A stretch of 6,733 nt of DNA from Pirellulales bacterium. GTDB taxonomy: Bacteria > Planctomycetota > Planctomycetia > Pirellulales > Thermoguttaceae. The notes under the pieces are model-generated. The model was not told the origin of the DNA. It ran no database searches and worked only from the letters and a program-made list of their open reading frames with translations. The stretch is from positions 1-6,733 of the forward strand of contig DAOWNK010000180.1 in the NCBI GenBank assembly GCA_030642635.1. The letters run 5' to 3'. Position numbers and translations under genes: made by a program. Shown piece by piece: positions 1 through 5,336 of the stretch (positions are counted from its first letter, which is position 1; each line of letters begins with the position of its first letter).

Positions 1-129
1 ATCCCTAGACAGGTTGCGTCCCCGCAGAGCCTGCTTCCGTTTCACCAGACAATTCAACCATAACATAAAAATTACAACCGTTTCAAACAAAACCCAAAAA
101 CCCTGTTGACAAATGGCCCCTACAGAGAT

Positions 130-196
130 GCACCCACGCAAATAATGCGGTATGGCACCCTTCAGCAACCGCGTGGGTGCAAAGCACCCACCCTAC
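130..196. repeat. Hairpin-forming dispersed repeat, copy A
   Basis: GTGGGTGC (173-180) and GCACCCAC (184-191) are perfect inverted arms around AAA, followed by CCTAC. A second partner, GCACCCACGC at 130-139, is the exact reverse complement of GCGTGGGTGC at 171-180, so two mutually exclusive hairpins are possible. The string ACCCACCCTAC (186-196) recurs at 4061-4071, and CACCCTAC recurs in the copy near 2268. Read on the minus strand it begins GTAGGGTGGGTGC. The element resembles a REP-like intergenic repeat; membership of a genome-wide family is inferred from three related copies in this window. Confidence 0.65.
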
Positions 197-271
197 CTTC
201 TTCGCTGGTTCGTAGTGACCGCATTTATGTGGTCTTCCGGACATTCAGTAGGCTTTCCACGATTCGTGGAC

Positions 272-298
272 TTGACAAGACGATCTTGTTGGTATAAC
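272..298 (+). promoter_or_regulatory. Predicted promoter of the toxin-antitoxin pair
   Basis: A perfect TTGACA (272-277) is followed after 15 bases by TATAAC (293-298), one base from the consensus -10 box. The spacer is shorter than the ideal 17, which would suit a tightly controlled promoter. Transcription would begin a few bases after 298. The antitoxin start at 324 is preceded by GGAG (313-316) with 7 bases between. Confidence 0.6.
275..289. promoter_or_regulatory. Dyad operator candidate within the TA promoter
   Basis: ACAAGA-CGA-TCTTGT is a perfect 6-3-6 inverted repeat that overlaps the end of the -35 box and fills most of the spacer. A smaller dyad, CCACG-ATT-CGTGG (257-269), lies just upstream, and TTGTTG occurs as a direct repeat at 286-291 and 300-305. 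Type II antitoxins commonly repress their own operon by binding such sites, so this is the likely autoregulatory operator. Binding by the product of 324-554 is inferred from position. Confidence 0.5.
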
Positions 299-323
299 AT
301 TGTTGTAACGATGGAGATCGTAC

Positions 324-554
324 ATGATCAAGCAATTGCGTAAAGTCGGAAACAGCAATGCCTTGCTGCTGGACAAGCCGATTCTGGAACTGATCGGCTT
401 GGAAGAGAACGGCCGGGTGCAGTTGGTCGTCACCGAAGGCTCGCTGATTATCACGCCGGCCGATCCACGGCTGGTCGATCCGGAGCGGTTCGAGTCCTGC
501 CTCGACCATGTAGTGGCCGAGCGGCGTGAGGTGCTCCGGCGGCTTGCCCAATGA
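324..554 (+). CDS. AbrB/MazE-like antitoxin of a Doc-type TA module
   Basis: This 76-residue protein is predicted to neutralise the toxin encoded immediately downstream and to bind the operon promoter. Residues 1-46 fit the SpoVT-AbrB/MazE swapped-hairpin DNA-binding fold: KQLRKVGNSNALLLDKPIL near the N-terminus, then a hydrophobic turn (IGLEENGRVQLVV) and the closing strand GSLIITP. Residues 51-76 (acidic and basic, ending ERREVLRRLAQ) form a likely amphipathic helix that would bind the toxin. I see no clear Fic inhibitory motif of the S/TxxxE(G/N) type. The ATG has GGAG 7 bases upstream. The stop overlaps the toxin start by 4 bases (ATGA), giving translational coupling. P1 Doc is paired with Phd; AbrB-like partners for Doc proteins are a known alternative arrangement. 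Confidence 0.85.
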   Translation: MIKQLRKVGNSNALLLDKPILELIGLEENGRVQLVVTEGSLIITPADPRLVDPERFESCLDHVVAERREVLRRLAQ

Positions 555-943
555 GTACGCCCGTAACCTTTCTGACCGTCGAGCACGTCCTGGCGATCCA
601 TCGCCGGATGATCGACGAATTTGGCGGCAGTGCGGAGGTTCGAGATCCCGGTCTGCTCGAATCCGCAGTGGCCATGCCCGCCGCGCAATTTGGTGGAAAG
701 TACCTTCACTGCGGGCTGCCTGCCATGGCCGCCGCCTATCTGTTTCACTTGTGCAAGAACCACCCATTTGCCGACGGCAACAAACGAGCTGCGCTGGCTG
801 CGGCAGAAGTATTTTTGCGAGTCAATGAACGCAAACTGCTGGCGACAAACGAGCAGCTTGAGCGCATTACACTCGGTTTAGCCAACGGCTCGGTTTCCAA
901 AGACGAAACCGTTGCCTTCTTCCAAGCCCACGTTGTTTCATAA
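551..943 (+). CDS. doc: Doc-family (Fic-fold) toxin, death-on-curing type
   Basis: This 130-residue protein matches the usual length of Doc toxins. The N-terminus (FLTVEHVLAIHRRMIDEFGG) and following RDPGLLESAVAMP are typical of the death-on-curing family. The catalytic loop is H71-PFADGNKR-79, with the conserved His, Phe, Asp, Asn and Arg of the Fic motif. Lys78 replaces the second glycine of the AMP-transferring Fic motif, as in P1 Doc, which phosphorylates EF-Tu. Gly76 is the Fic-like residue where P1 Doc has Ala, so the motif is intermediate; kinase activity is inferred, not shown. The gene overlaps the antitoxin by 4 bases and is probably translated from the same mRNA. Its last codon and stop (TCA TAA, 938-943) lie inside the arm of the inverted repeat shared with the convergent lacI-type gene. 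Confidence 0.9.
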   Translation: MSTPVTFLTVEHVLAIHRRMIDEFGGSAEVRDPGLLESAVAMPAAQFGGKYLHCGLPAMAAAYLFHLCKNHPFADGNKRAALAAAEVFLRVNERKLLATNEQLERITLGLANGSVSKDETVAFFQAHVVS

Positions 944-1022
944 AGCCGCTTTGTGGTGGTCGCGCCAATGCCGTCGGTAGTTTAACATGGTATGGCGCGA
1001 CCACAGGTCGCGGCTTTATGAA
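937..1022. terminator. Large inverted repeat between convergent genes; likely bidirectional terminator
   Basis: Outer arms TTCATAAAGCCGC (937-949) and GCGGCTTTATGAA (1010-1022) pair perfectly over 13 bp. Inner arms GTGGTCGCGCCA (956-967) and TGGCGCGACCAC (993-1004) pair perfectly over 12 bp, leaving a small internal bulge and a loop of about 25 bases. A nested palindrome, CGCGACC-ACA-GGTCGCG (996-1012), can compete with the long hairpin. The toxin stop (941-943) and the regulator stop (1016-1018) lie symmetrically in the outer arms. No long T-run follows on either strand, though the arms carry TTTAT, so the terminator role is inferred mainly from position between convergent genes. Confidence 0.65.
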
Positions 1023-2092
1023 GAGGCCCGTTCGATCAGTTTGGGTTTTATTACCACGGCACGGCGGTCTTTCGGCACCGTGTCGTGGTCCAACAACTCG
1101 AACAGCATGTCCATCGTCGCCCGGGCAAGCTCGGGAACACACAGGCTCACGGCCGTAAGCGGCGGGTCGATCAACGGGCCGATGTCCAGGTCGTTGCAGC
1201 TTACCACCGCAACGTCGTTCGGCACTCGACGACCGCGACGGCGCAGCGCCGCAACGACCCATGCCGCATAGATATCATTGACCAGCACGATGCCGTCGGC
1301 ACCTTGGTCGATCACCAACTCGTCGACCACCCGCAGCGCCGTGTCCATTGTAAATGGATCGGTCCAGCACATCGACGGCTGCTGGTCCAGCACCCAGATC
1401 AGACGGTCGTCGATCTGCCGACCGGCCCCTTTGAGCACTTCTTTGTATGCGGCGAGTCGGTCACGGGCGAATGGGAACAGCAGGTGGTTGAGCACCATGG
1501 CGATTCGCCGCCGACCGCGGCCGATCAGGTGTTCGACGGCCAGACGGCCGACCTCGAAGAAGTTCGGCTCTACGTAGCAAACATTTTTGGGAGTTTTTGA
1601 GGCCGTGCCGCCGACCGGTTTTTCGTAGTACACCACACGCTCGAACTGCGCCAGTTTCGGCAGGACGGTCTTGCTGTAATCCGGGTGGTTGTGGAAGATG
1701 CTGATAAGCCCGTCTACACCTCGCGAGTGGAAGTCGTCGAGGTATTCGCTGACGCGGTCTCGCGTGCCGACGGCGTGACCCACGATAAACCGAATACCGC
1801 GATCGGCAGCAAGCAGTTCCATCTCTTGCAGCAGTCGCGGATCGGCAGCCGCACGGGTGTTTATCAACACACCCACGGCGTTGCTCCGCTTGCCGACGAG
1901 TTGCCGGGCCACCATATTGGGTCGATAATTTAACTTCTTCGCCTCAGCCTTAATTCGCTCGGCAGTTGCCTTGGCAATGCAATATCGCTCGGCTTGGCCG
2001 TTGAGCACCATCGAGACCGTCGTGGGCGACAATCCGAGGCGCATGGCGACCTGGGCTCCCGGGATGTTCTTTCTGATGCTGCGCACTGCCAA
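1016..2092 (-). CDS. LacI-family transcriptional regulator
   Basis: This 358-residue protein has the normal length and layout of LacI/GalR repressors. An N-terminal helix-turn-helix covers about residues 12-32 (QVAMRLGLSPTTVSMVLNG). The hinge helix follows at about 57-68 (YRPNMVARQLVGK), including the leucine that usually inserts into the operator minor groove. From residue 71 onward is a periplasmic-binding-protein-like effector domain: NAVGVLI at its first strand, ARDRLAAYKEVLKGAG in the middle, and VPNDVAVVSCNDLDIGPLIDPPLTAV near the end. The start is TTG (2092-2090), chosen because GGAGG (2104-2100) lies 7 bases upstream and the helix-turn-helix begins just after; an in-frame GTG two codons later is less well spaced. 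It lies downstream of the catabolic-type operon on the same strand, separated from its last full gene by 226 bases with a promoter. It probably controls that operon in response to a sugar-like ligand; this is inference from context. Confidence 0.92.
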   Translation of the reverse strand: MAVRSIRKNIPGAQVAMRLGLSPTTVSMVLNGQAERYCIAKATAERIKAEAKKLNYRPNMVARQLVGKRSNAVGVLINTRAAADPRLLQEMELLAADRGIRFIVGHAVGTRDRVSEYLDDFHSRGVDGLISIFHNHPDYSKTVLPKLAQFERVVYYEKPVGGTASKTPKNVCYVEPNFFEVGRLAVEHLIGRGRRRIAMVLNHLLFPFARDRLAAYKEVLKGAGRQIDDRLIWVLDQQPSMCWTDPFTMDTALRVVDELVIDQGADGIVLVNDIYAAWVVAALRRRGRRVPNDVAVVSCNDLDIGPLIDPPLTAVSLCVPELARATMDMLFELLDHDTVPKDRRAVVIKPKLIERASS

Positions 2093-2126
2093 AATATCAC
2101 CTCCGCACTAAAACGCTACTGCCCAT

Positions 2127-2155
2127 ATTTTCGCTTATAGCTGGATTCTTGTCAA
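2127..2155 (-). promoter_or_regulatory. Predicted sigma70-like promoter of the LacI-type gene
   Basis: On the minus strand a perfect TTGACA (2155-2150) is followed after exactly 17 bases by GAAAAT (2132-2127), which matches the -10 consensus at four of six positions. Transcription would start near 2120, giving a short leader with GGAGG at 2104-2100 ahead of the TTG start. This supports independent expression of the regulator. Confidence 0.6.
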
Positions 2156-2205
2156 TTGTAGGCGGGGGCGATCAGAGTCGTGAAACAATGCCGTACTATA
2201 CCCCA

Positions 2206-2235
2206 CACGGTCAAAACCCACAATTTTTGACCGTG
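2206..2235. repeat. Perfect 11-bp inverted repeat upstream of the LacI-type gene
   Basis: CACGGTCAAAA (2206-2216) and TTTTGACCGTG (2225-2235) are exact complements around an 8-base loop. The element lies between the end of the operon and the regulator promoter, about 50 bases upstream of the -35 box. It could be an mRNA hairpin ending or protecting the operon transcript, although no T-run follows on the minus strand. It could also be a protein-binding dyad for autoregulation. Neither role is settled by the sequence. Confidence 0.55.
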
Positions 2236-2254
2236 CAGAGCATATGTTGTGATT

Positions 2255-2280
2255 GGTGCGTTTCACGCACCCTACAACTT
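2255..2280 (-). repeat. Dispersed repeat, copy B
   Basis: GGTGCGT (2255-2261) and ACGCACC (2265-2271) form a 7-bp stem around TTC. The 13 bases CACCCTACAACTT (2268-2280) are identical to 4064-4076 of copy C. Read on the minus strand the element begins AAGTTGTAGGGTGCGTG. The TAG inside it terminates the small reading frame at 2272-2322. It lies in the gap after the operon, where its hairpin could also help stop or stabilise the operon transcript. Confidence 0.65.
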
Positions 2281-2322
2281 GATAACTCCGGCGGTCACCA
2301 CGACCTTGGGGTTTTTGCTCAT
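2272..2322 (-). pseudogene. Short coupled reading frame, possible remnant 5' end of a lost gene
   Basis: A 16-codon frame encoding MSKNPKVVVTAGVIKL starts with an ATG (2322-2320) that overlaps the stop of the amidohydrolase gene by 4 bases (ATGA). GGAG lies 7 bases upstream, so it has all the signs of a translated operon start. It ends at a TAG supplied by dispersed repeat copy B. The peptide looks like the N-terminus of a longer protein, and no continuation is seen in the other frames after the repeat. The simplest reading is that the next operon gene was cut away after its first codons. A real small protein cannot be excluded. Confidence 0.35.
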
Positions 2323-3263
2323 AAGTCTTCTCCACCAGAGATACCCGACTTCGTGCTTGGGGTTGATGCGGCAGCGGGCACAGGAGAAGCGCCAACGGAA
2401 CGGGCGAGAAGATGAGAAGATGGAAGCTGAGTGACCTCGTCCAATCGTCTCATGTCGGTGGGTTCTTTCTCCTCTTCTCCCAAGAGCCTTTCCATATTCA
2501 GACCGAGGATTTTTTCCTTGTCTTCTTCGCTGATCTTGGCAAAGGCAATTCTTCCTAGCTGTGCGGCAGGTTCCAAAACAGGCATGTCGGACCCGAACAG
2601 AACGCGCTCCGCTCCGACTTCCCTGACAAACCGCTCGATCATGCCGACGTGGAGGTGCGAGGTTGCGACGTCGAGGTACAAATTGTCGTGCTGTTTGAGT
2701 ACGTTTACGGTTTGTTCGCACCCTCGCTGCGTCGCGCCCGCGTGCGCCAGGATGATCTTGACGTGAGGGTGCTCGTGGGCGATCGGGCCGAACATCCCGG
2801 GACCGCAGGTCTTGTCGGACTCCCAGGTATGGGTGAGCACGACCATCTCTTTCTCGTCGGCATATTGCCAGAGTTCTCGGTATCCTGGGCCGTCTGCCGG
2901 ATATTCGTGACAAAACGGATGGATTTTCACCAACCGCATTCCGTATAGTTCCCGGCACCGGTCGAGCTCCGCAACGATCTCGTCGGGATAGTGCGGGTTG
3001 ATCGTTGTATAACCTATCAGACGGTCGGGATATTGCCGGACCACTTCTCCAGTGATGTCGTTACCGCGTCGAAAGTCGCAAAAGATTCCAAGGAAGTGAC
3101 TCAGGCACAACCGGTCAATTCCCAAACGGTCCATCGTTGCAACGATTGCGGGCACGTCGTTCTTCGGCATACTCATCAGCGGCCAACCGCCGAGATGCCC
3201 GTGGCAGTCGATCACCGTAATGTCGCTCAGCGGCAGTGCTGATTTTACCTGGTCAAGTATCAT
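2319..3263 (-). CDS. Amidohydrolase-2 family metal-dependent hydrolase (intact metal site)
   Basis: This is a 314-residue TIM-barrel protein of the amidohydrolase 2 type (PF04909-like), a family of hydrolases, lactonases and non-oxidative decarboxylases. The expected metal and catalytic positions are visible: H21xH23 in DCHGHLG after the first strand, K113 and H115 in VKIHPF, H145 in VLTHTW, H174 in ILAHAG, and D226 in LFGSDMP. The substrate cannot be read from sequence. The core ends near residue 262 (LNMERLLG); the remaining 50 or so residues are low in complexity (Ser, Ala, Pro rich) with no counterpart in the neighbouring paralogue, suggesting loss of an earlier stop. The ATG shares one base with the upstream gene's stop (TAATG), so translation is probably coupled; the Shine-Dalgarno is weak. 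A small frame overlaps its 3' end. Confidence 0.85.
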   Translation of the reverse strand: MILDQVKSALPLSDITVIDCHGHLGGWPLMSMPKNDVPAIVATMDRLGIDRLCLSHFLGIFCDFRRGNDITGEVVRQYPDRLIGYTTINPHYPDEIVAELDRCRELYGMRLVKIHPFCHEYPADGPGYRELWQYADEKEMVVLTHTWESDKTCGPGMFGPIAHEHPHVKIILAHAGATQRGCEQTVNVLKQHDNLYLDVATSHLHVGMIERFVREVGAERVLFGSDMPVLEPAAQLGRIAFAKISEEDKEKILGLNMERLLGEEEKEPTDMRRLDEVTQLPSSHLLARSVGASPVPAAASTPSTKSGISGGEDL

Positions 3264-4033
3264 TAGTTGCCAACCTTTTTCAACAAGTTTCTCAAATTTT
3301 CGCCGCCGATCAGCCGCTTATCAGCTTCTTTTATATCGGCATAGTTCAGCATTGCAACGGTCGCGGCGGGCGTAAAATACGGCAGCCTCGTTCCGAACAG
3401 CAACTGTTGGGCGCCGAACCGCTCGGCCAGGGTCGCAATTGCTCCATGGGCGCAGTAATTCGAAAGCTCAACGTGCAGGTTATCAAATTTCTCCAGGAGC
3501 GGATACAGGAACCGATCGCTTCGGTACCCGACGTTGGTCAAAACCAGCGGCAGCTTGGGGTAGCCGTCACAGAGTTCGTGAACGGTGTCCCACTGGAAAT
3601 CATCAAGGTCGATAAACAGCGGCACCGCCTTGTTCTGGAGCGCCCTCAGCAGCTTTCCGGAGCACCACTGCTTCAACGAAAAATTATGCCGATCCGGGCC
3701 GGGAAAAACCCTTGCCGCACGAACGTTCTTCGAGAGCATCTCCGCGACAAGCTCCTCTTCGCTCGGGAACTCGCCAGTGTGAGACGGCATTACGACCCAC
3801 ATTGCATGTAGCCGGCCGACGTCGGCAATCTCATCCAGCAGTATCCGGTTCCCGTCGGCCGGATGATATTCTTTACTTAACGAGGAGTAGACCAGCGCCT
3901 CGGCGATTTCAAAATCATCCATCACTTTCAAAAGCTCTTCGACCGTAGCTGGAAAACCTTCCTTCGGCGCAATGATCCTACCAAGCATACAATTGGCGTC
4001 GAACAGGTGGAGTTTTTTGATGTCGCTTGTCAT
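3263..4033 (-). CDS. Amidohydrolase-like TIM-barrel protein lacking all metal ligands
   Basis: This 256-residue protein is a visible paralogue of the next gene: FDANCMLG aligns with IDCHGHLG, QQLLFGTRLPYFTP with ERVLFGSDMPVLEP, and EADKRLIGGENLRNLL with EEDKEKILGLNMERLL. Every ligand position is changed: N14 and M16 replace the HxH pair, F110 replaces the His of KIHPF, D142 stands where LTHTW has His, N167 replaces the His of LAHAG, and R216 replaces the metal-binding Asp. It should not bind the usual mononuclear metal site, so it is probably a pseudoenzyme, for example a structural or regulatory partner of the intact paralogue, or an enzyme with different chemistry. The frame is open upstream to 4177, but the ATG at 4033 is chosen because it overlaps the aminotransferase stop (ATGA) and begins just before the first strand. 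No strong Shine-Dalgarno is seen, consistent with coupling. Confidence 0.8.
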   Translation of the reverse strand: MTSDIKKLHLFDANCMLGRIIAPKEGFPATVEELLKVMDDFEIAEALVYSSLSKEYHPADGNRILLDEIADVGRLHAMWVVMPSHTGEFPSEEELVAEMLSKNVRAARVFPGPDRHNFSLKQWCSGKLLRALQNKAVPLFIDLDDFQWDTVHELCDGYPKLPLVLTNVGYRSDRFLYPLLEKFDNLHVELSNYCAHGAIATLAERFGAQQLLFGTRLPYFTPAATVAMLNYADIKEADKRLIGGENLRNLLKKVGN

Positions 4034-5331
4034 TTTAATCTCGCGTGACGGGTGCTTTTTACCCACCCTACAACTTTGTGAATTGCCCGAATTATATCGT
4101 CGATATCTTTGTCTGTCATAGTGGTGCCGATCGGAACCCAAACGCTTCGGCTCAACAGGTCCTCCGACCTTGGGCACATGCCCATGTGGTACTTAACTTT
4201 GGAATCGCACAGCGGACTTCGGAACGGCGAGTCATAGTCGGTTGCCGTTTTCTGGTTCAGAACCTGCGGATACGCATAGACTGGATCGCCGCCGTAGAGC
4301 TGATACACGCCGACGTTTTCTGCCACCATGGCCTTGATAAACCACCGCGCCTTTTCTTTGGCAGGCAGGAAGAATACCAGTGTGAACCCGACGTCGCCGT
4401 CTCCGCCGGGGATCAGGCGGAACTCGAAATCTTCAATGTCCGAGACGGCGTTTTGAATTCTTTGCCTCCAAGGACGCAGCGTGGAGACCATGCCGTCCAG
4501 CTTCCTGAGCTGAGCCAGTGCCATGGCGCCGGCAAGCTCACCCATTCTGTAGTTTTCACCAAAGAAAGCGTCTTCTTGATAGAGTTCGAGAATCTGGCCG
4601 GTTTCCGGCCGAACAACGCCGTGGTCGTGTGCACGGACCGCACGTTCGTAAAGCTCATCGTCGTCGGTGACCACTACGCCGCCTTCGCCGGAGGTAATCA
4701 CCTTGTTGAATTGCAGGCTGAAGGCATTGATATCGCCGAACGAGCCGACCGGTTGTCCATCGTACGTTGCACCGCAGCTTTGGGCACAGTCCTCGAGCAC
4801 CGCAATGCCACAGCTGCGTGCGATCTCCATGATTTCATCCATCCGGCACGGCACGCCTTGAATGTGTACCGGCATAACCACCCGGGTGCGATCTGTAATT
4901 TTCGCTTCAAAATCAGCCGGGTCGAGGTTAAGCGAATTGTCGATCTCCGCGAACACTGGAATCGCTCGGGCCATTACAGTAACCCCGACGCTGGCCAAAA
5001 AGGTCACCGAAGGGATGATTACCTCGTCGCGCGGTCCGACCCCCAAGGCCGCCAGTGCAACTTTCAGCGCCGCCGTTCCGGAGCTTACGGCCAAGGCGCG
5101 TTTCTTGCCGATCTTCGCGGCGAACTCCTGCTCGAAGGTTTTTACCTTACCCAAGGCATTCGGGCCGTAATAGCGATACGGCGACTTCGCCTCGATCACT
5201 TCGAGCACTTCGGCTTTTTCCTCTTCGCCGATGAGCATCCCGCCCGGAAAGCACGGCGGCAACGGCTCTTTCCTGACGGGAGTCCCGCCGTCGAGTGCTA
5301 GTTTTTCTTGGTTTGTTTTTTCGGTAAGCAT
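4030..5331 (-). CDS. DegT/DnrJ/EryC1/StrS (AHBA-synthase-like) PLP aminotransferase
   Basis: This 433-residue fold-type I PLP enzyme is predicted to transfer an amino group between glutamine or glutamate and a keto-sugar or keto-cyclitol. Visible signatures are the N-terminal LALDGGTPVR, the phosphate-binding SSGTAAL (83-89), D181 in LEDCAQ (pyridine nitrogen contact) with Q184, the Schiff-base lysine K210 in SLQFNKVITSGEGG, and GENYRMGELAGAMALAQL (258-275). The N-terminal GGTPVR and C-terminal CPRSEDLLSRSVWVP blocks point to the StsC/AHBA-synthase side of the family, which includes inosose aminotransferases. The frame is open upstream to 5559, but the ATG at 5331 is preferred: it lies 5 bases after the dehydrogenase stop and has GGAG 8 bases upstream. 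The last 15 or so residues (about 419-433) are encoded by dispersed repeat copy C, so the native C-terminus has apparently been replaced. The stop overlaps the next gene by 4 bases. Confidence 0.9.
   Translation of the reverse strand: MLTEKTNQEKLALDGGTPVRKEPLPPCFPGGMLIGEEEKAEVLEVIEAKSPYRYYGPNALGKVKTFEQEFAAKIGKKRALAVSSGTAALKVALAALGVGPRDEVIIPSVTFLASVGVTVMARAIPVFAEIDNSLNLDPADFEAKITDRTRVVMPVHIQGVPCRMDEIMEIARSCGIAVLEDCAQSCGATYDGQPVGSFGDINAFSLQFNKVITSGEGGVVVTDDDELYERAVRAHDHGVVRPETGQILELYQEDAFFGENYRMGELAGAMALAQLRKLDGMVSTLRPWRQRIQNAVSDIEDFEFRLIPGGDGDVGFTLVFFLPAKEKARWFIKAMVAENVGVYQLYGGDPVYAYPQVLNQKTATDYDSPFRSPLCDSKVKYHMGMCPRSEDLLSRSVWVPIGTTMTDKDIDDIIRAIHKVVGWVKSTRHARLK
4050..4076 (-). repeat. Dispersed repeat, copy C, inside the aminotransferase 3' end
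   Basis: CACCCTACAACTT (4064-4076) is identical to copy B (2268-2280), and ACCCACCCTAC (4061-4071) is identical to copy A (186-196). Read on the minus strand the element starts AAGTTGTAGGGTGGGT. Its stem has decayed to about GGGT/ACCC. Unlike the other copies it is fully translated: codons 419-428 of the aminotransferase lie in it, and the frame continues five more codons to the stop at 4030-4032. Confidence 0.65.
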
Positions 5332-5336
5332 TATGT

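Larger units (their letters stand above)
1..323. other. Intergenic region without a supportable gene
   Basis: No convincing coding region is seen. Bases 60-105 are A-rich on the plus strand. Short frames run off the left edge: a plus-strand frame ending with TAA at 61-63, and a minus-strand frame from an ATG at 66-64 that stays open to base 1. Either could be the end or beginning of a neighbouring gene, but they are too short to recognise. A TTGACA at 106-111 has no good -10 box at the right distance. The supportable contents are the hairpin-forming repeat (130-196) and the toxin-antitoxin promoter with its dyad (257-316). Confidence 0.6.

Noticed and set aside
1..66. Start of a leftward gene at 66 or end of a rightward gene at 61-63
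   Set aside because: Only about 20 codons are visible in each case and none resembles a known protein; one competing ATG frame stops at 5-7.
106..128. Promoter from TTGACA at 106-111
   Set aside because: No acceptable -10 box is found 15-19 bases downstream.
130..196. CRISPR repeat or tRNA-like structure
   Set aside because: There is only a single local hairpin with no regularly spaced repeat units and no cloverleaf.
225..767. Minus-strand frames of 172-180 codons across the toxin-antitoxin module
   Set aside because: They lie opposite two well-supported overlapping genes and read as arginine-rich shadow protein.
4034..4177. N-terminal extension of the metal-less amidohydrolase homologue to an ATG at 4177
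   Set aside because: The extra 48 residues are basic and have no family resemblance, and they lie over the aminotransferase C-terminus. The ATG at 4033 gives a typical ATGA overlap and begins at the first barrel strand.
4045..5301. Long plus-strand frame of 418 codons opposite the aminotransferase
   Set aside because: It is antisense to a gene with clear PLP-enzyme motifs, its protein has no recognisable domain, and it has no promoter or Shine-Dalgarno I can support.
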